Shown here one piece after another: positions 59,087 through 64,000 of a stretch of DNA of 64,000 bases. A program made the translations under genes and the position numbers. Under the pieces are notes generated by a model. It was not told the origin of the DNA, searched no databases, and worked only from the letters and a program-made list of their open reading frames with translations. Location: NCBI RefSeq assembly GCF_001723175.1, contig NC_064653.1, positions 2,666,001-2,730,000 on the forward strand, read 5' to 3'. The stretch comes from Penicillium oxalicum. Lineage: Eukaryota > Ascomycota > Eurotiomycetes > Eurotiales > Aspergillaceae. Each line of letters opens with the position of its first letter. Position 1 is the stretch's first letter.

Positions 59087-61940
59087 CAAAGCGATGCGCT
59101 GGCCACTTTGAGGCGGATAGTGGTTCGAAGTGGATAGCTGCGAACGATGGTCGAGGGGAAAGAAGATGATCCAAATCCTTGAACTGGCAATACTTTTCTT
59201 CAGCTGTTGCAGAGGATGTGATGATTCTTATCACTCCGGCGTACCTGAGTCTATTCCAAGCCAGCCGTGGCTTATGTGACGGGGGTTGTCTTCCATTTAA
59301 TTGTTGATGCGCCAACCCCCCACCTTATCGCGCGGAAGCTTAAGGCGGCCTCAGGCAAAGGGGGCCACGGGGGGTCCACCACGTTGATTTGGGCCGTCAT
59401 CCGCCGCATTCGCCCTTCGTCATTCTCTCTCCACTTCGCATTTGCTCTCGTGTCGCGGTCTTGATGCCGACTTGCGCCCGAGGTTCACCACCACGGCTCA
59501 CACCCTGGTCCCAATTCAACATCGATCATATGATGGCCATATCGGGAGGACAAGTTGACAGGTGCGTATTTGCGGCCCTGCATCTTCCTATATATTACAA
59601 CATACAAGCACCTGAGACGCGTGCTCCTTCTCCTGTGATGCGAACCTGGTAAAAGGTCAGACTGCGCATTCTTGAGAACTACAACGCCCTTGCGTAAAGT
59701 GACCGAAGGTACTCAACTTTTCAAGGATGTCTGTTCATGCTAGAGAGTGTCGGCCGCATTTGCACATATTCTCGGGGGGAAATATCTGAATTCCATGTCA
59801 CTCTTCATATCTCCCAAGCTGTCCATGTCTGAGGACTCACCCTGACCTCCGTGGAATCCATGGCCCGGAGCATCCAGCACCCATCCACTCTTTCCCAACT
59901 GGTCCTTTTCGCTCGTCGACACCTCATCACTACTCGGGCATGCTTTCATCACTATTTCGTGCAGACACACGACCAAGGCAAGAAGGTCTAAGCCCGAGAA
60001 CATGGCTTCCCTTGCTTCAGGGCACAAAGTTCGTTTCCCTCTCGGAATTTGAAAATGTGACGACCTTGGGCGAAGGAACAGAGGACTCCGATTCTCTGCG
60101 ACTTCTCGTGTGCAAATCATCACAAACCCCACGGTGGGCCTCTGGTCCACGGGGGACTTTGTGCAGCCGCCTTCTGGGGTTCCTGGGCTCGCTTTACTTC
60201 CATGAGGGCCTAAATGGAACTAATGGCTGCGGTTGACAGAGATGCTCGTTGCTGGTTCTCGCTGCTACGAAATAGGGATGCTTACGTGACCGAGTGGAGG
60301 CAGTGACTGGTTGGGATTCCCGTGAGTGGATTGGGCTTGTTGGGTGTGGACTGCGCAGGGATTTGGAGATAAGCGTGGGATTTGGAGCCTCCAGATTCAT
60401 TGTGTTGGCGATGCTTGACGGCGGTGGACTGACGTCTGAAGAGAGGCCAAAGCACCGCGGTCCAGCGAGTGGCAGATGTTGTTCTTGAGGCCTGAATGAC
60501 GACCAAATAAGAAACTGAAAAGACCTGAGGAGAACCGATGAGCTCGGTCAATTGTTGTTTGTGCATTACTTCGAGTGATCCAAGACTGACTTTGGGGGGG
60601 GAAAAGGGTATCGAGCTTGCAGTCGCCAGCAAGAAAAGTGGATTAACTCGGCGATCTTCTGTATCGATACAGACCCAGAATAGGCAATAAATCTCGTTAC
60701 ATGCATCACTAACTTCGAAATCTGGTCCTCAACTGAAAACGTTCCGTCACAAGCGCCAGCGGATCCCAGGCATTAGCGACACTCGATTTCGCCCATGCAC
60801 ACAGGTACAGTATCTTGCGGCACGCGGATACCGAGGTTGGAGTTGACTTGATAACGAAGACGGGGAAAATAACAGAACCAGCTCAAATATAGTCTAGATC
60901 TTGCCTCTGCATTTTCAAAGAAATGCGCCACCGGCCATGCTGTGCTATTGTCTCTACTGGATCGCTTTTGACAGATCCCTGAAAAATATTGCTCTAGTAC
61001 ATTCAACCCATAGGAAAACTTCTTATAGCAAATCTTCTATGGTAATACATGTTGTAACGTGTGTGGGATCTATGTGGCTGCTCCTGAGTGACGACTCCCT
61101 GGACGTAGCATATTTTGTGCGACTCGAATTCCAAGTACAAGCGACTATCGTTGAATCTATCCGCGGATTCCTTCCGAAGGCACGCAGCCGTCTCATTCGC
61201 ATCGCCCCAACAGGTTGCCGCTTCTTTCCCGTCGTAGCTGCCGTCCCTCGCTCCTTCTCCCCTTCTTCAGGCTGGGTGGCTCCGGAGCATACTTTGATCC
61301 TGGACCATTGGAAAGATAAAGACTGGTAGCAGAAAATGTTTCTTTGAGAAGAAATCACGAACATAAAAGAGGACATTTCAGGCGACGCGATCTCAGGCGC
61401 TTGGCATCCAACACAAGAGCGTGAGAACCACAGTCTACAGCAACTAGAAGATCTCCAGCACGGACAGTAGTCACTTGAATGGCAAAGCTCATTTCCGCAT
61501 TATAGTTATGGCTTGGCATGTAGAAGAGAGGATGTCGCCGAACGCTTCATAAGCGTGCTTCCCATGCACCCATCCAAGCGGTAAAGACCAAATCCATCGG
61601 AATGGTAAGCGGAATGTGGCTAGGGCTAGACGTGCCTGAACCTGCTCGAAAAGAGTTAGACAGAGGGAAGACAATCACAGGAGGAGAAGACCTGACCAGT
61701 CAATACTATTCCCAAGATATCGCTCTCCGAAACAACACTTGTCATAGCTATTCGCCAGGAACGACACAGGCGAGGATATGAATACTGGCTAATGCCAGGA
61801 GATGAACCGACCGACCCCTTGACAGCCTTTCGGTGATTGTCGCAACCAATGTCAAGGCGCTTGAGAGCTGAGGTGAGAGGGTCGCTCAGCAGAGATAATC
61901 ATACTGGTACTAGCCTCGATATCCTACTGCAAGACTTTCA
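59087..61940. other. Sparse region between SCY1 and PBP1
   Basis: 2.85 kb without a supported gene. The left 500 bases, with GC-rich and pyrimidine-rich parts near 59310-59480, are probably the SCY1 promoter. A frame at 59740-60003 (-, 87 codons, starting MFSGLDLLALVVCLHE) has a hydrophobic start and a hydrophilic tail and could be a small protein, but it matches nothing I know and overlaps an equally open plus-strand frame. The frame at 60901-61329 (+) looks like chance. No RNA gene was recognised. Confidence 0.4.
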
Positions 61941-64000
61941 TCATTTGCGTTCATCGGCAGTCTCCACGGTGTGAGGGGCAGTGCTCGTATTGGCCGGAGA
62001 GTTGGACGGCAGCGCTTGGTGGGAGATCTGGGGAGTCTGGTTGAAACCATTGGTGGAGTTTCGATGGCTAGGTGGGAAGTGGTGGCCCTGGTGAGGGCTA
62101 GAAGAGAACTGAGGTTGTTGTTGAGGATATCCTCCACGAGCAGAGGACACTGGCCAAAGAGAATAAGTGACCGAATCAAGACTTATCAAAGAAAGGAGTC
62201 TTACTGTGGTTCGGTTGGGTGCCAAATCCAGGTTGACCGGGCTGGCCTGGCGACATAAACATCATTTGCTGCGGTGGCTGACCAGACTGCGAGTTTTGAT
62301 GCATCATCATCGGCGCACCACGGCTGGGGCTAGGGTAACCGCTATGAGGCTGAGGTGGAGGCACATGAGGATAAGCATGACTGGGTGAAGGGGAATACAT
62401 CTGCATCTGTTGGTTGTACGGTGACATGCCCTGAGGCATGCCCATGTAAGGCCCACTAGACGGATTTTGGACCATCATCGGAGCACCCATTCCGGCCTGG
62501 GGTCCGGAAAATTGAGGTCCACTTTGATAGTGCCTCATGTGCCCTGGCTGAGGTCCTCCATAAAATTGTGGGATCGGCTGCCCAAATGCCAATTGAGCAT
62601 GAGGAGCCATGGGCGAATGATACCCTACGTGGCTCTGACCCATGCGAGGCGATGGGAAGACCTGCGACGAAGAGGCAGACAGCTGCATGCGATGGTGATC
62701 TTCCAAATGAGGGCCAGGTCCGTGAGGACCGGGATGCACGTGAGGGCCACTTGGTGTACCAGATGAGGGAGGCATGCCAGGGTTGCCTGGCGTGAAGTGG
62801 AAAGGAATTTGGTGCTGTTGAGGCAAGCTGGGGTTGCTAGAAATAGACCGTCCTTGTGGCGAGACCGAGGGCAATGCCGTCGGCTGCTTAAACATTGCTT
62901 CGAAGCTCTTTTCTTCGTTGCCTTGGGGGACATCCCAAGTGGGACCGGTCCGATAAGGGGGAGGAATGCCTCCGTTGGAGAAGCCTTTGTTTTCTCCAGC
63001 CTCTGCGCTCTCCTTCTTCATTCGTTTGATTGGGTTGAAACCATCATCTATTGATGGTCTCTCTGAAATCGGTTGCGGTTTCTTGGTACCAAAGAAAGCG
63101 GATGGTGTTGCGGCCCGAGACACAGAGGCGTTTCGAGAGGGGCTGGCTGCACTCACGGCGCTGGGTGCACCACCTGGCGCCGTGGGGGCAGGGCCGCCAG
63201 GGGTGAATGTGCTTGCTGCTGGGTTAGGCTTGAACTCCATAGCCCGCACGTTGAATCGTGATGTGGCATTGGCCATGGTAGAGGACTGGCTCTTGGCAGG
63301 GCTTGTGACGTGGGATTGTTCACTGGCCGGACCAGTAGGTGGCGCCCGAGCGTCTTGAACAGGGAGAGGTGCCGGAACAGTACCTAAAGCGGCACCCTTT
63401 CGCTGCTGGAGATTATCGGCAAGCCGGTGGCTGAGCATTCCAGTTGCAGGACGATTTGGTTGCAAAGGCTGCTGAGGGTATCTCGTGTTACCCCCACTGC
63501 CCGAAGGACCGGTAGGGGGATAGCCCTGGCGACCACGGGGAAAGTTGTGTCGGTCCGCAGGAGCCGTGGGGGGAGCTGCACCCGTGGGGCCAGTAGCTCG
63601 CACCGCAGGCTTCTGTTCAAGAACTTGCGCGGGAGGCTGGGGCGAGGGTGAGTCCTCCGACTGCTTAGCTCGGCTGATAATGGCCTCTTGCTTGTGCGGG
63701 TCCTTCGCGAGGATGGGAACCAGGTCTTTCGGCACGGGAGTGGACAGCTTGAAGTTCTTTGAGAATTTCATCAACTCATTCAACTTCACGGTGCGGTCGT
63801 AGGATGCCTGATTGCGACGTCGCTCCTGCATCTTCAACTTTTCGCTATTCGCAAACTGACGGAAATGGTCAAGCACCTCCGTCTCAACATTGGCAGTAGC
63901 GTTCTCGGGAACTTGGCGTTGCTGCTTGGTGGCAGAAGGAACCGCGACAGCGGGGGCAGGCTTCGACAATTCCACCTTCTGCTCCGCCTCGATAGATGCT
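61941..64000 (-). CDS. PBP1: Ataxin-2/Pbp1 homologue, 5' part beyond the window
   Basis: Pbp1 binds poly(A)-binding protein and promotes polyadenylation, stress granule formation and TORC1 control. Only the 3' part is here: an exon entering from the right edge down to 62205, then a 55-nt intron and the last exon 62149-61941. The frame stays open to the window edge. About 670 residues are visible. RRNQASYDRTVKLNELMKF lies after the expected Sm/LsmAD domains, which must lie outside. EFKPNPAASTFTPGG fits the PAM2 motif that binds the MLLE domain of poly(A)-binding protein. The remainder is rich in Pro, Gln, Gly, Met and His, a disordered prion-like tail with many QPxH/PHxP segments. It ends TAPHTVETADERK. 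Confidence 0.9.

Noticed and set aside
60901..61329. 142-codon plus-strand frame upstream of PBP1's 3' end
   Set aside because: No recognisable features, and the opposite strand is also open; probably untranslated DNA.

Overview
This window looks like nuclear DNA from a filamentous ascomycete, most likely a Eurotiomycete of the Aspergillus/Penicillium group. Genes carry several short introns of about 55-145 nt with GT...AG ends and CTGAC/CTAAC-type branch points. Neighbours are monocistronic and lie on both strands without operons. The gene set (HIR1, RIC1, NPR3, TIM44, SCY1, PBP1 and others) is the ordinary ascomycete housekeeping set. No transposon, CRISPR array, rRNA, convincing tRNA or biosynthetic gene cluster is visible. 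The species call is an inference from family resemblance; no database search was possible.

Layout, left to right. 0-10 kb: an intracellular GH51 arabinofuranosidase (+), a tiny three-exon I78 peptidase inhibitor (-), a single-pass membrane protein of unknown role (+), and a large VPS9-ankyrin-PX protein resembling yeast Vrl1 (-). 11-24 kb: mitochondrial ribosomal protein uS11m and TIM44 transcribed divergently from one short promoter, then SGT2 (-) and RIC1 (+) sharing another, then TMA20 and OLA1 (both -). 24-35 kb: HIR1, a mitochondrial stomatin-like protein and a La-related (Sro9/Slf1/LARP1) RNA-binding protein, all on the minus strand. 35-48 kb: two sparse stretches of about 4 kb each, framing NPR3 (-), COX19 (-) and a GFA/CENP-V-type zinc protein (+). 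48-54 kb: a ferric reductase (+) and a CCC1-type vacuolar iron transporter (-) in convergent arrangement, the latter with a match to the CBC-HapX iron-regulatory motif upstream. 54-64 kb: an aldo-keto reductase (+), a SCY1-like pseudokinase (-), a sparse 2.9 kb, and the 3' part of an ataxin-2/Pbp1 homologue (-) that runs off the right edge.

Exon structures were assembled by hand. For every multi-exon gene the summed exon length was checked to be a multiple of three. Three conserved genes fail this check by exactly one missing base: HIR1 near 26,245, the La-related gene near 33,890 and SCY1 near 58,050. Elsewhere these genes read through cleanly. The simplest explanation is single-base deletion errors in the assembly; real lesions cannot be excluded. 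Several genes begin with very short coding exons (3, 8 and 14 nt) that automated annotation tends to miss.

Functional themes: mitochondrial protein synthesis and import (uS11m, TIM44, COX19, stomatin-like protein), endosome/Golgi trafficking (Vrl1-like, RIC1, SCY1), translation and RNA binding (TMA20, OLA1, La-related protein, PBP1), nutrient signalling (NPR3) and iron handling (ferric reductase, CCC1). Apart from the iron pair and the divergent mitochondrial pair, the neighbours look like ordinary housekeeping genes placed side by side.
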